This document shows, piece after piece, positions 53,847 through 62,541 of a stretch of 64,000 bases of DNA. The stretch comes from Roseburia intestinalis L1-82 (GTDB taxonomy: Bacteria; Bacillota; Clostridia; Lachnospirales; Lachnospiraceae): NCBI RefSeq assembly GCF_900537995.1, contig NZ_LR027880.1, positions 3,232,001 through 3,296,000 of the forward strand, in the 5' to 3' direction. How positions within the stretch are numbered: the first letter of the stretch is position 1; every line of letters starts with the position of its first letter. The notes below the pieces were generated by a model that was given only the letters and a program-made list of their open reading frames with translations, was not told where the DNA came from and made no database searches. The translations under genes and the position numbers were made by a program.

Positions 53847-55669
53847 TTTCCCGACCTCTCACACCACCGTGCGTACCGTTCGGTACACGGCGGTTCAATC
53901 AACTTAACAAGTAACACACCTTTCGGTGTAGTAATCTAACATTGAGACTAATCCAAATGAAGTTAGTCTCTTTGTGCTTATAGCCTTTTGTATCCATCCA
54001 TTGTGACACATGTGTGCATACCGATTGCCAGTATTTGCCACTTTATGTGCCGCCCATCTTGGAACGCCGAGTTTAACCAAATTCTTCTCTTTGTTTTGTG
54101 GTGTTTTCCAATGTTTCCAAATACACATGCGTATTCTATATCTAATGTTTCCATCAAGTTCTCTACAGAGAGTTTTCATACTACCTATCTTAAAGTAGTT
54201 AATCCATCCTCTGATAAGCTGATTAAGTCTCTCTACTTTATAGCTGTTGCTAACGCCCCAGCTACGACAAGTGAGTTCCCTCATCCTCTTCTTATACTTC
54301 ATTACTGATTTTGCATGTGGTTTCGCCTTGAATTGCTGTGCACTTGTATCGTAGTAGAATCCAAACCCAAGGTATTTAATTCCTCTTGGTCTATCTACTT
54401 TGCTCTTCGTCATATTGACTTTAAGTCCTAGTTTTTCCTCAATGAATCGTGAGATATTTCTCATAACTCTATTCGCAGACATTTCACTTCCGACCATAAT
54501 GATACAGTCATCCGCATACCGTACAAAGTTAAGTCCTCTCTTTTCCATTTCCTTGTCTAGTTCGTTCAGCATAATATTTGCCAATAATGGCGAGAGATTT
54601 CCACCTTGAGGTGTTCCCACGATAGAATCCTCATACTCATCGTCAATCATGATTCCACTGACTAGGTATTTTCTGACAATAGAGATAACATCTCCATCTT
54701 TAATAGTTCTACCTATGATAGTCATAAGTTTGTCATGATTTACTGTGTCAAAGAACTTTTCCAAGTCAATGTCTACAATCCAATCATTTCCGTCATTCAT
54801 CATATCGAGTGCTGTAAGGATTGCTTGCTGTGCACATCTGTTCGGTCTGAATCCATAGCTATGGTCATGGAATTGTTCCTCATAGATTGGTGTTAAAACC
54901 TGTGCAATAGCTTGTTGTATGAATCTGTCTGTTACTGTCGGTACTCCCAGGTTTCTGACACCACCATCAGGCTTTGGTATCTCCACTCTTCGTACTGGTT
55001 GAGGTTTATATTTTCTTATCCTCAACTGTTCCTTGATAATTTCGCCGTTCTTTGCAAGATATTCCTTGAGTTCTGTGTACTTCATTCCGTCTACTCCCTC
55101 GGCACCTTTGTTTCGTACGACTTGCAGATATGCTCTGTTGAGATTATCGTTAGATAGTATCTGCTCCATTAGACTACTTGTGTCCATGCGTTCTTTCCTT
55201 TCCGTCCCGCTTGATTTGACCATCTTTTACCCGATTGGTTACGGCAGATGTTATCTCTTCTGCAATACGAGACATACTCAAACTTATTGATTGTTCGCCC
55301 CTTTGCTCTATCTCCATTACAGAGACTTCTTCACTACTATGGGCTCGGCTGACTTCTCACAGTTCGTTGTTACTAGGCTAATGAAACCCCTGTGAGACCT
55401 CCACGCTTAAGGTGCACGCTCTTTCCTCTCATCTATCCGCCACATCTACTCGTACTTCCAGCAACTTTAGGACTTCATCTCTTTTGGCAGACTTATCCGT
55501 ATTTCCGAGCCTTATATGTGATTTCTGTCCGTCGGACCAAGAGTTTGCTTACAGCTTCCTTCAGATTCCACCTCACGATGGACACCCTTGCTGTTCTGCT
55601 ATACACTTCCTCGTTGCCTAGGCGTGTTCGGGACTTTCACCCATTAGAGCGCGCCCATGGCGCGCAAAC
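53821..55669 (-). mobile_element. Group II intron, bacterial class C-like
   Basis: About 1.85 kb with a maturase gene. At the 3' side (low coordinates) a domain V-like hairpin occupies 53862-53896, with GCCGTGTACCG and CGGTACGCACGG-type arms. A domain VI-like hairpin (GGGAAATC/GATTTCCC, 53832-53852) and the end CTACTCGAT follow. The 5' side begins near 55669 with TTGCGCGCC, followed by GGGTGAAAGTCCC, a typical early domain I stretch. It sits directly after the T-run of the rplS terminator, the target habit of class C introns. About 480 bases (55188-55669) are the non-coding domains I-III. Confidence 0.85.
53904..55187 (-). CDS. ltrA: Group II intron-encoded reverse transcriptase/maturase
   Basis: About 427 residues from MDTSSLMEQIL (ATG 55187, AGGA upstream). 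Reverse-transcriptase blocks are complete: KPQPVRRVEIPKPDGG, RFIQQAIAQVL, HSYGFRPNRCAQQAI, VDIDLEKFFDTVNH, GTPQGGNLSPLLANI and FVRYADDCII with the YADD catalytic Asp pair. A maturase domain X (RELTCRSWGVSN, LNQLIRGWINYFKIG) follows, and the chain ends without an HNH endonuclease. Lack of the endonuclease and close similarity of blocks to the class C group fit the insertion site. It appears intact. Confidence 0.93.
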   Translation of the reverse strand: MDTSSLMEQILSNDNLNRAYLQVVRNKGAEGVDGMKYTELKEYLAKNGEIIKEQLRIRKYKPQPVRRVEIPKPDGGVRNLGVPTVTDRFIQQAIAQVLTPIYEEQFHDHSYGFRPNRCAQQAILTALDMMNDGNDWIVDIDLEKFFDTVNHDKLMTIIGRTIKDGDVISIVRKYLVSGIMIDDEYEDSIVGTPQGGNLSPLLANIMLNELDKEMEKRGLNFVRYADDCIIMVGSEMSANRVMRNISRFIEEKLGLKVNMTKSKVDRPRGIKYLGFGFYYDTSAQQFKAKPHAKSVMKYKKRMRELTCRSWGVSNSYKVERLNQLIRGWINYFKIGSMKTLCRELDGNIRYRIRMCIWKHWKTPQNKEKNLVKLGVPRWAAHKVANTGNRYAHMCHNGWIQKAISTKRLTSFGLVSMLDYYTERCVTC

Positions 55670-55670
55670 C

Positions 55671-55702
55671 AAAAAAGCTGCAGTGTCTCCACTGCAGCTT
55701 TT
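55671..55702 (-). terminator. rplS operon terminator, target of the intron
   Basis: Stem GCTGCAGTG (55677-55685) / CACTGCAGC (55690-55698), four-base loop, extended by A-T pairs, followed on the minus strand by TTTTTT (55671-55676) and then immediately by intron sequence. It lies 13 bases after the rplS stop. Confidence 0.9.
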
Positions 55703-55714
55703 CGCTTACATCTA

Positions 55715-56068
55715 CTATTTTACTAACTCTTTTACTTTTGCTTTCTTACCAACGCGATCTCTTAAGTAGAATAATTTTGCACGTCTTACTTTACCCTGAC
55801 GAACTACTTCTACTTTCTCAACGTTCGGAGAATGTAACGGCCATGTTTTTTCTACGCCGACACCGTTAGAGATTTTTCTTACAGTAAATGTCTCACGGTT
55901 GCTTCCGCCCTGTTTTTTAAGTACAGTACCCTCGAATACCTGGATTCTCTCACGGTTACCCTCTTTGATCTTACCGTAAACTTTTACAGTATCACCAACA
56001 CGGAACTCCGGTACTTCTGCTTTTAACTGTGCTGTTTCAATGTTCTTAATGATTTCACTTGCGTTCAT
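55715..56068 (-). CDS. rplS: 50S ribosomal protein L19
   Basis: 117 residues, family-standard: [80 protein letters not shown] precedes the ATG. It has its own promoter in the gap after trmD and a terminator right after the stop, so it can be expressed separately from trmD-rimM. Confidence 0.97.
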   Translation of the reverse strand: MNASEIIKNIETAQLKAEVPEFRVGDTVKVYGKIKEGNRERIQVFEGTVLKKQGGSNRETFTVRKISNGVGVEKTWPLHSPNVEKVEVVRQGKVRRAKLFYLRDRVGKKAKVKELVK

Positions 56069-56179
56069 TTTGTGACCTCCTGATAATTTGGATGTTCTTA
56101 ATACGCGAATTCGTAACAGAGGACCATCTATTTTTATTCACAACTGTTATAGTATATCACATAAGTTTGTGATTGTAAA
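56069..56179 (-). promoter_or_regulatory. rplS promoter and possible L19 leader
   Basis: Minus-strand TTTACA (56174-56179), 17-base spacer, TATACT (56151-56156). The resulting leader of about 75 bases (to 56069) has AACAG/CTGTT complementary stretches and the AGGAGG site. A ribosomal-protein L19 leader motif is known in Firmicutes; I cannot confirm the consensus by eye. Confidence 0.55.
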
Positions 56180-56197
56180 CAAATTTTATTTTTATTT

Positions 56198-56914
56198 TTA
56201 ACGCCACTTTTTCCGCTCTTTTTCTGTCAGCTCTGCACGCGCAAACAGATCCGGACGGCGTTCTTTCGTGCGGATGATCGACTGCTCCCTGCGCCATTCA
56301 TCCACAAGTTTATGATTTCCGGACAGCAATACCGGAGGAACTTTTTTTCCCATCCACTCCTCCGGACGGCTGTACTGCGGGTACTCTAACAAATCTCCCT
56401 CAAATGACTCCGTAGAACCGGATTCATCATTTGTCAGCACCCCCGGCACCATACGGGAAATCGCATCCACCATGACCATCGCCGGAAGTTCTCCTCCGGT
56501 TAAGACATAGTCACCAATCGAGACATAGTCGGTCACGATCTCCTCTAAGACACGCTCATCAATCCCCTCATAATGTCCACATAAAAAAATCAGATTTTCT
56601 TCTTTTGCAAATGACTTTGCCGCCTGCTGTGTAAAAGTCGGTCCCTGCGGTGTGAGGTAAATTGTACGCGGTTTTGTCCCGATTTTATCGACGATCGATC
56701 TCCACGCATCATAGACCGGCTGTGCCTGCATCAGCATTCCTGCACCACCGCCATATGGATAATCATCCACCTTTTTGTGTTTATTGATCGTATAGTCCCG
56801 GATATTTACCGCCTCGATCGTAAGCAGTCCCTTTTCCGCTGCCCTGCCGATAATACTGGTATTTAATCCCTGCATGACCATATCCGGAAACAATGTCATA
56901 ATGTAGAAATTCAT
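56198..56914 (-). CDS. trmD: tRNA (guanine-N1)-methyltransferase
   Basis: Makes m1G37 in tRNA, preventing +1 frameshifts. 238 residues. The trefoil-knot SAM site shows in [24 protein letters not shown] and [20 protein letters not shown], with the catalytic Asp region [20 protein letters not shown]. The ATG overlaps the rimM stop as ATGA, so the two are coupled. Confidence 0.96.
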   Translation of the reverse strand: MNFYIMTLFPDMVMQGLNTSIIGRAAEKGLLTIEAVNIRDYTINKHKKVDDYPYGGGAGMLMQAQPVYDAWRSIVDKIGTKPRTIYLTPQGPTFTQQAAKSFAKEENLIFLCGHYEGIDERVLEEIVTDYVSIGDYVLTGGELPAMVMVDAISRMVPGVLTNDESGSTESFEGDLLEYPQYSRPEEWMGKKVPPVLLSGNHKLVDEWRREQSIIRTKERRPDLFARAELTEKERKKWR

Positions 56915-57444
56915 GCTTCCTCCCGCCTGCTGTTTAAGTCTCTTAAGCCGTCAAGCAGATGTACCTGCATCGTACCGCCCTCGATGTCCACCTGTTTTAC
57001 ACAGTCTTTGATCGCCGGAAGTAAAATATCATCCGCACCCTCTTTGCTGATCACATAGACATCATTCGCCCCTGTCTGCAGTACATCAGTCAGCTCTCCC
57101 AAATCTTCACCCTCATCTGAGATCACTTTAAGACCGATGAGATCTGCTATAAAATACTCATTTTTCTTTAACTTTACGGCATTTTCCCTGGTCACATAGA
57201 GACTTTTTTTGCGGAACATCTCCACATCATTGATATTGTCATATCCCTTAAACTTGAGTATTACCATATTTTTGAAGAACTTTACCCCGGCAATTTCCAA
57301 TGCAAGGTGTTCTTTTCCTGTGTCTAAGATTACCTGTTTTAATTTTTTAAAGCGTGCCGCATCATCTGTGGTCGGAAATACCTTGACCTCCCCACGCACA
57401 CCGTGTGTCGTTGTTATGACACCTACCTGAAGTAAATTCTCCAT
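56911..57444 (-). CDS. rimM: 16S rRNA processing protein RimM
   Basis: Assists 30S head assembly with S19. About 177 residues from [20 protein letters not shown], the family N-terminus, with a C-terminal PRC-barrel domain ([37 protein letters not shown]). The start at 57444 has GGAG 5-6 bases upstream. It follows a secreted-protein gene (57500-58237) with a 55-base gap, not khpA directly as in the usual order. Confidence 0.94.
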   Translation of the reverse strand: MENLLQVGVITTTHGVRGEVKVFPTTDDAARFKKLKQVILDTGKEHLALEIAGVKFFKNMVILKFKGYDNINDVEMFRKKSLYVTRENAVKLKKNEYFIADLIGLKVISDEGEDLGELTDVLQTGANDVYVISKEGADDILLPAIKDCVKQVDIEGGTMQVHLLDGLRDLNSRREEA

Positions 57445-57499
57445 AAAATCTCCATTCCTGCGTGTGAAAAATCTTATTTTCATAAAATTTTTCATTCTG

Positions 57500-58237
57500 T
57501 TATTTGATCCAGATTACAACATTCTCAACCAGACCTGTTTTCTGATTTGTAAAATTAATCTGCACGGAACCACCCTTTTCCAGTTTGATTTTCTTTGAAG
57601 AAGATAGATAAGATGTACTTTTTCCAAGCTTGTCATAATAAGTAAATGATGTCATCTTCCAGCCTGTTTTTGCCTTTACATCAAACTTTAATGTTTTTTT
57701 GCTTCCAAGCTTATAATTATAAATATTGGTATTTTTAAACTGGTTTTTTATTTGTTTGTTTCCTATTTTATAATTTGCAACCGGATTACTCCATTTATAA
57801 ACAGTCAGTTGTGATGTAAAAGTTGTCAGGAGCCTTCCTGTTTTTACCGTCACTTTAATCGTTGATTTTCCCACCTTTAACGGTTTGATCCGGACATTAT
57901 TGTCACCTATTGAAATCTTTGCCACTTTTCCATTTGAACTGCTCACTTTTGTAATTCTTCCGTTCGATGGCATATTTTTCACTCTATATATATAAGTTGT
58001 ACTTTTCTTTGGGCAGTATACCTGTGTCAGTTTTCCCCTAAAACTCATTTTCGTGGAAGCACCTTTACAGTATTCTTTTACGATATCTGCTGTCTTATCT
58101 GACTCATTATCTTCGGTAAATACTGTATAGTTTCCTGTGTCTGTCACTATTTCCCTGGCACTTGTCAATACCGGTATCTGTACAGCCAACAGTAATGTCA
58201 ATAAAAATATAGAGCATTTTTTTGTAATATCTCTCAT
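57500..58237 (-). CDS. Secreted Ig-like (Big_2-type) protein of unknown function
   Basis: 245 residues. Signal peptide (about 1-28: Lys-rich start, [14 protein letters not shown], cut near TSA-R). Residues about 65-150 look like a bacterial Ig-like domain ([32 protein letters not shown]). The rest is Lys/Thr/Ser/Tyr-rich beta sequence ending in [20 protein letters not shown]. No catalytic motif. A very good AGGGGG site precedes the ATG. Codons are more AT-rich than the flanking translation genes. It occupies a place between khpA and rimM where a secreted protein is not expected. Confidence 0.75.
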   Translation of the reverse strand: MRDITKKCSIFLLTLLLAVQIPVLTSAREIVTDTGNYTVFTEDNESDKTADIVKEYCKGASTKMSFRGKLTQVYCPKKSTTYIYRVKNMPSNGRITKVSSSNGKVAKISIGDNNVRIKPLKVGKSTIKVTVKTGRLLTTFTSQLTVYKWSNPVANYKIGNKQIKNQFKNTNIYNYKLGSKKTLKFDVKAKTGWKMTSFTYYDKLGKSTSYLSSSKKIKLEKGGSVQINFTNQKTGLVENVVIWIK

Positions 58238-58266
58238 TTTTATCCCCCTCTATTCTTCTCTGATAG

Positions 58267-58306
58267 AAAAAAAACCGGCTGCACCATGTTCATGATCACG
58301 CCGGTT
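58267..58306 (-). terminator. Terminator after khpA
   Basis: Minus-strand AACCGGC and GCCGGTT stem with inner ATCATG/CATGGT-type pairing, then TTTTTTTT, 11 bases after the khpA stop. It ends the ylxM-ffh-rpsP-khpA transcript before the secreted-protein gene. Confidence 0.82.
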
Positions 58307-58317
58307 TACTGCGAAGA

Positions 58318-58548
58318 TTACTGCATAATCTCCACAATCACTTTTTTCTCTTCTTTTGAGGCAGCAGCCTTCACAACAGAACGAATCGCTTTCGCAATAC
58401 GTCCCTGTTTGCCGATTACCTTACCCATATCAGACTGTGCAACGCGCAGCTCTAATACGATTGCTTTTTCATTCTCGGTCTCAGTCACAACAACTTCGTC
58501 CGGGCAATCAACAAGTGCCTTGGCAATTACTTCTACTAATTCTTTCAT
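58318..58548 (-). CDS. khpA: KH-domain RNA-binding protein KhpA (YlqC)
   Basis: 76 residues with one KH domain: MKELVEVIAKALVDCPDEV, VLELRVAQSDMGKVIGKQGR with the GxxG loop (GKQG), IAKAIRSVVKAAA. In streptococci and others KhpA pairs with KhpB/Jag and binds RNA. It lies 18 bases after rpsP, the normal order. Confidence 0.94.
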   Translation of the reverse strand: MKELVEVIAKALVDCPDEVVVTETENEKAIVLELRVAQSDMGKVIGKQGRIAKAIRSVVKAAASKEEKKVIVEIMQ

Positions 58549-58566
58549 AGGTCCACCTCACTGATC

Positions 58567-58812
58567 CTATTTCTCAATACCAGCATTTTTGAAAATTCTT
58601 GCTACGGTATCTGTTGGCTGAGCTCCGTTTGCTAACCATTTCTTTGCTAAGTCCTCATTTACATGATACTCGCTCGGATCTTTAGTCGGATCATATGTTC
58701 CAATCTCTTCGATGAACTTTCCATCTCTCGGGGATCTGGAATCAGAAACTACGATACGATAGAAAGGTGCTTTCTTCTGTCCCATTCTTCTTAATCTGAT
58801 CTTTACTGCCAT
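58567..58812 (-). CDS. rpsP: 30S ribosomal protein S16
   Basis: 81 residues from [20 protein letters not shown], with [20 protein letters not shown] and [18 protein letters not shown]. The AAGGAGGTGAAAGTA site fixes the ATG at 58812; three more codons upstream belong to the leader. It follows ffh by 35 bases. Confidence 0.97.
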   Translation of the reverse strand: MAVKIRLRRMGQKKAPFYRIVVSDSRSPRDGKFIEEIGTYDPTKDPSEYHVNEDLAKKWLANGAQPTDTVARIFKNAGIEK

Positions 58813-58847
58813 TACTTTCACCTCCTTAAATTTTTGCTGTTCATTTA

Positions 58848-60194
58848 TTAAAAAGGAAGTCCTTTAAACATTCCCTTTTTACCTTTTTTCATCATGCCGG
58901 GCATCTGTTTCATCATTTTCTTCGCCTGGTCAAACTGTTTTACAAGACGGTTGACCTCTGCGATATCCACGCCCGCCCCCTGTGCGATTCTACGCTTTCT
59001 GCTCGGATTGAGCAATGATGGATTCTGTCTCTCCTCGACTGTCATTGAGAAAATGATCGCCTCAGTGCGTGCCATATTCTTCTCAGCCGCTCCCTCGTCA
59101 ATCTCAGGCATCTTACCGCCGCCAAGTCCCGGCATCATGCCAAGGATACTGGAAAGACCGCCCATTTTTTTCATCTGACTCATGGACTCTAAATACATCT
59201 CAAAGTCAAATTCATTCTTGCGCATCTTTTCTTCAAGCTTTTTGGCTTTCTCCTCGTCAAGCTCGTTCTGTGCCTTCTCAATGAGTGTCAGCACATCACC
59301 CATTCCAAGGATTCTCGATGCCATACGGTCAGGATAAAACTGCTCTAAATCAGAAAGCTTTTCTCCCATACCTGCGTAAAGAATCGGTTTGCCGGTCACC
59401 GCTCTTATTGAGAGTGCCGCACCACCTCTGGTGTCACCATCCAGTTTGGTGAGTACTACGCCGTCAATTCCGATCTTCTCATCGAAGGTCTTTGCAACAT
59501 TGACTGCATCCTGTCCTGTCATGGCATCGACCACTAATATGGTCTGTGATACCGCAACATTTTCTTTTATCTGAATCAATTCGGCCATCATGTCCTCATC
59601 CACATGAAGACGTCCTGCCGTATCGATGATCAGCACATTAAAATCATTCTTTGTGGCATGCTCTACCGCAGCCTTTGCAATGTTCACAGGAGTATTTTTA
59701 TCTCCCATGGAGAATACTTCCACTCCCTGTTTTTCACCGTTGATCTGTAACTGTTCAATCGCCGCCGGACGATATACATCACATGCCGCAAGCAGTACTT
59801 TCTTGCCTTTGGCTTTTAACTTTCCGGCAATCTTTGCTGTCGTAGTCGTCTTACCAGCACCCTGAAGACCTGCCATCATAATGATCGTCAGTTCTTTGCC
59901 CGGACGAAGTGCAATCTCTGTCGTCTCGGAACCCATCAGGCGGACCATCTCTTCGTTTACGATCTTGATGACCATCTGTCCCGGATTCAGTCCGTTCATC
60001 ACGTCCTGTCCGATCGCACGCTCCTGCACATCTTTGACAAACTGCTTGACTACCTTGAAATTGACATCGGCCTCTAAAAGAGCCATCTTAACTTCCTTTA
60101 AAGCAGCCTTCACATCATCTTCTGTCAAACGCCCTTTGCTTCTCAGGTTTTTGAATACATTCTGGAGTTTTTCGGATAAACTGTCAAATGCCAT
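58848..60194 (-). CDS. ffh: Signal recognition particle protein Ffh (SRP54)
   Basis: 448 residues in N, G and M domains. The N domain is helical (about 1-90). The G domain has [18 protein letters not shown] (about 107), [26 protein letters not shown] and the closing loop. The Met-rich M domain (about 300-448: [32 protein letters not shown]) binds SRP RNA and signal sequences. It starts directly after the ylxM stop. The receptor gene ftsY is 2.4 kb further up the same strand. Confidence 0.97.
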   Translation of the reverse strand: MAFDSLSEKLQNVFKNLRSKGRLTEDDVKAALKEVKMALLEADVNFKVVKQFVKDVQERAIGQDVMNGLNPGQMVIKIVNEEMVRLMGSETTEIALRPGKELTIIMMAGLQGAGKTTTTAKIAGKLKAKGKKVLLAACDVYRPAAIEQLQINGEKQGVEVFSMGDKNTPVNIAKAAVEHATKNDFNVLIIDTAGRLHVDEDMMAELIQIKENVAVSQTILVVDAMTGQDAVNVAKTFDEKIGIDGVVLTKLDGDTRGGAALSIRAVTGKPILYAGMGEKLSDLEQFYPDRMASRILGMGDVLTLIEKAQNELDEEKAKKLEEKMRKNEFDFEMYLESMSQMKKMGGLSSILGMMPGLGGGKMPEIDEGAAEKNMARTEAIIFSMTVEERQNPSLLNPSRKRRIAQGAGVDIAEVNRLVKQFDQAKKMMKQMPGMMKKGKKGMFKGLPF

Positions 60195-60539
60195 CTATAG
60201 CTCCTCTAATATCTGGTTGGAGATCTGTTCGATCTCTTCTAACACTGCCTCGTCATGGTTCTTATAGAACTCTTTGGTCAACGTGTGAATCTTTGTCACC
60301 ATACCTCTTGCGGTCTGGAATTTTTCGATCAGATGAAGCTTGCTCTCATATCCTTCTAAGGTCTTCGTACACCGCTTTACCATATCATGTACACCCTGAC
60401 GGCTGATTCCTTCTTCATCCGCGATTTCACCGAGTGAGAGATCATTGAACACAAAATCTTCATATATCTTTCTCTGGTGTTCGTTTAAAAGCTCTCCATA
60501 GAAATCATATAGATACGCCTGTTCAATCTTTTCTTCCAT
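60195..60539 (-). CDS. ylxM: YlxM-family helix-turn-helix protein
   Basis: 114 residues from [19 protein letters not shown] sigma-70 region-4-like helix-turn-helix ([24 protein letters not shown]) is followed by a coiled C-terminal helix. YlxM is the usual partner upstream of ffh and has been reported to modulate SRP GTPase activity in streptococci. The ATG at 60539 is preferred over a TTG four codons upstream. Confidence 0.93.
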   Translation of the reverse strand: MEEKIEQAYLYDFYGELLNEHQRKIYEDFVFNDLSLGEIADEEGISRQGVHDMVKRCTKTLEGYESKLHLIEKFQTARGMVTKIHTLTKEFYKNHDEAVLEEIEQISNQILEEL

Positions 60540-60579
60540 CTCATATCCCAATCTGTACTCTCACATCAGCACCTTGCAT

Positions 60580-60608
60580 AGATTATCATAAAAAAGAATG
60601 GGTGTCAA
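60580..60608 (-). promoter_or_regulatory. Predicted promoter of the ylxM-ffh operon
   Basis: Minus-strand consensus TTGACA (60603-60608), 17-base spacer, TAATCT (60580-60585), about 40 bases before the ylxM start. The -35 lies in one arm of a perfect 9-base inverted repeat GGTGTCAAG (60601-60609) / CTTGACACC (60618-60626). Confidence 0.6.
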
Positions 60609-60671
60609 GCATTTTTTCTTGACACCAGTATTTATTTTTTCTTAAAACATGACTTTTTTCCTATAACAGTA

Positions 60672-60701
60672 TTGACAACACTTTTTTTCCCTGTTTATAA
60701 T
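60672..60701 (+). promoter_or_regulatory. Consensus sigma-A promoter of the small beta-rich protein gene
   Basis: TTGACA (60672-60677), 18-base spacer, TATAAT (60696-60701): both hexamers are exact matches to consensus. It leaves a leader of about 57 bases before the ATG at 60765. Confidence 0.8.
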
Positions 60702-60764
60702 GAGCTAAACCTAAAATAAAAACTTTTTTGCTTGCGTAAATCATGCGCAGGAATGGAGGTTCTC

Positions 60765-61157
60765 ATGAAAAATAAATATCAGAAACCTGCAATTTATCTG
60801 ACACCTGAACATACAGAAGGCATCTATCTTGCAAGCGGCGCAGCCGGTGCAGCCGGTTCCGTAACCGCAACCTATATGGGAGTATGGGACAGATGGGCAG
60901 GTGGCGGAAAAGGTCTGGTTGCCGTGAACTGGAATAACGTGGCAGGCAATGTCGCCCTGACACTTTCCTTTAATACACCGATCGATCAGGTCGAGGTTGC
61001 CGGATACTCTGCGTCTACTTCTATTTCCGGCAATTCCGTGACTGTCAGCTTTAACCCGGATGGCGGTTCTGGCTTCAATCTTGGTCTTCACGTAAATCAC
61101 TCCGGTGCAGACATTAACAGCCTGGATATGACAGGTCAGTCTTACACAGTATCCTGA
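60765..61157 (+). CDS. Small beta-rich protein with conserved-looking N-terminal segment
   Basis: 130 residues from MKNKYQKPAIYLTPEHTEGI (ATG 60765, GGAGG 8 bases upstream). After the N-terminal 26 residues, ending YLASG, come a Gly/Ala-rich hinge and a beta-strand-rich domain. This has NVALTLSFNTPIDQVEVAGY, SISGNSVTVSFNPDGG, FNLGLHVNHSGADINS, reminiscent of carbohydrate-binding-module sandwich folds. No signal peptide, no cysteine. The N-terminal segment recalls leader-like starts (xKYxKPxIxLT...EGIYxASG) of small Lachnospiraceae proteins. It is driven by an exact consensus promoter and closed by a 16-base-pair terminator, so it is probably abundant. Function unknown. Confidence 0.72.
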   Translation: MKNKYQKPAIYLTPEHTEGIYLASGAAGAAGSVTATYMGVWDRWAGGGKGLVAVNWNNVAGNVALTLSFNTPIDQVEVAGYSASTSISGNSVTVSFNPDGGSGFNLGLHVNHSGADINSLDMTGQSYTVS

Positions 61158-61218
61158 CACTGACTATTTGGCCGCATACGCCGGACCACATATTGTACGA
61201 GCATACTGTTTCATAACA

Positions 61219-61262
61219 AATAAGGAATTTCGTTTTGCAATGAACGAAATTCCTTATTTTTT
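61219..61262 (+). terminator. Strong terminator between the beta-rich protein gene and ilvA
   Basis: Perfect 16-base stem AATAAGGAATTTCGTT (61219-61234) / AACGAAATTCCTTATT (61243-61258) with an 8-base loop and a T-run to 61262. It can act for the plus-strand gene and, less strongly, for the convergent ilvA. Confidence 0.92.
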
Positions 61263-61309
61263 AACCATTTTTCATTTTATGATCCGGTTCTGATATCCGA
61301 AACGCAATT

Positions 61310-62521
61310 CTACAGACTTGCTCTGACTAATTTCGGTTTATAACCATTTTTCTCCAATGCTTTGATGATCTGATTTTTGTGATCTGTACCAAAACACTCT
61401 AAAGTAATACGAAGCTCCACGGCTGCATTACGGTTTGTGCTGACAAACTGATTATGCTCTAACTTGATCACATTCCCCTGCTCTGCTGCAATCGTTGCGG
61501 CTACTTTTGACAATTCGCCCGGCTTATCCGGAAGAAGCACGGATACCGTAAAGATACGGTCACGGAAAATAAGTCCCTGCTGTACCACGGAAGACATTGT
61601 GATCACATCCATGTTACCACCGCTTAAGATCGATACGACACGCTTATCTTTTACACCTAAATGTTTCAACGCTGCTACCGTAAGAAGACCTGAGTTTTCC
61701 ACAACCATTTTATGATTTTCTACCATATCAAGGAATGCAACAACCAGTTCATCATCTTCTACTGTGATGATATCATCTAAATTCTTTTTGATATATGGGA
61801 AGATCTTGCTGCCCGGTGTCTTTACCGCAGTACCGTCTGCGATCGTGTTGACGCTCGGCAGAGTCGTTACTTTTCCTGCTTTGAAAGAAGCCTGCATACA
61901 GTTTGCACCTGCCGGTTCCACACCAATCACTTTGATCTTTGGATTTAACAGTTTTGCAAGTGTGGATACACCTGTTGCAAGTCCGCCTCCGCCGATCGGA
62001 ACTAAAATATATTCCACAAGCGGCAGCTCTTTAAAGATTTCCATTGCGATCGTTCCCTGTCCGGTTGCAACTGCAAGATCATCGAACGGATGAATGAACG
62101 TATATCCTTTTTCCTCTGCCAGTTCGTAGGCTTTCTGACAGGCCTCGTCGTAAACATCTCCGCAGAGAACAACCTCTGCACCATAACTCTTGGTACGGTT
62201 TACCTTAATTAAAGGTGTCGTTGTCGGCATCACGATGACAGCTTTACATCCATAACATTTTGCTGCGTAGGCAACACCCTGCGCATGATTTCCTGCTGAG
62301 GCGGTAATGAGTCCTTTTTTACGCTCTGCCTCTGTCAGTGTGCTGATCTTGTAATAAGCTCCGCGCACTTTGTATGCACCGGTAAACTGCATATTCTCAG
62401 GTTTTAAATATACCTTATTTCCTGTCTGCTCACTTAAGAAATCTGAATATACCAGTTTTGTTTCTAAGGTGACTTCTTTTACTTTCTCACTTGCTTCTTC
62501 AAACTTGTCTAATGTTAACAT
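61310..62521 (-). CDS. ilvA: Threonine ammonia-lyase with ACT domain
   Basis: PLP enzyme deaminating threonine to 2-oxobutyrate. About 403 residues. The PLP-Lys is in KPENMQFTGAYKVRGAYYKI (about 37-56), the glycine loop is SAGNHAQGVAYAAK and the later VPIGGGGLATGVS binds phosphate. A single C-terminal ACT domain (about 325-400, FTVSVLLPDKPGELSKVAAT) marks the short, one-ACT form, often catabolic or IlvA-2 type. The start MLTLDKF (62521) has AAGGAG upstream; an ATG two codons earlier is too close to it. It follows ftsY by about 20 bases, an unusual position. Confidence 0.92.
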   Translation of the reverse strand: MLTLDKFEEASEKVKEVTLETKLVYSDFLSEQTGNKVYLKPENMQFTGAYKVRGAYYKISTLTEAERKKGLITASAGNHAQGVAYAAKCYGCKAVIVMPTTTPLIKVNRTKSYGAEVVLCGDVYDEACQKAYELAEEKGYTFIHPFDDLAVATGQGTIAMEIFKELPLVEYILVPIGGGGLATGVSTLAKLLNPKIKVIGVEPAGANCMQASFKAGKVTTLPSVNTIADGTAVKTPGSKIFPYIKKNLDDIITVEDDELVVAFLDMVENHKMVVENSGLLTVAALKHLGVKDKRVVSILSGGNMDVITMSSVVQQGLIFRDRIFTVSVLLPDKPGELSKVAATIAAEQGNVIKLEHNQFVSTNRNAAVELRITLECFGTDHKNQIIKALEKNGYKPKLVRASL

Positions 62522-62541
62522 CTGCATTCTCCTTCATCTGT

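Noticed and set aside
55392..55769. Plus-strand frame of 125 codons across the intron 5' region
   Set aside because: It covers structured intron RNA and the rplS terminator and has no ribosome binding site.
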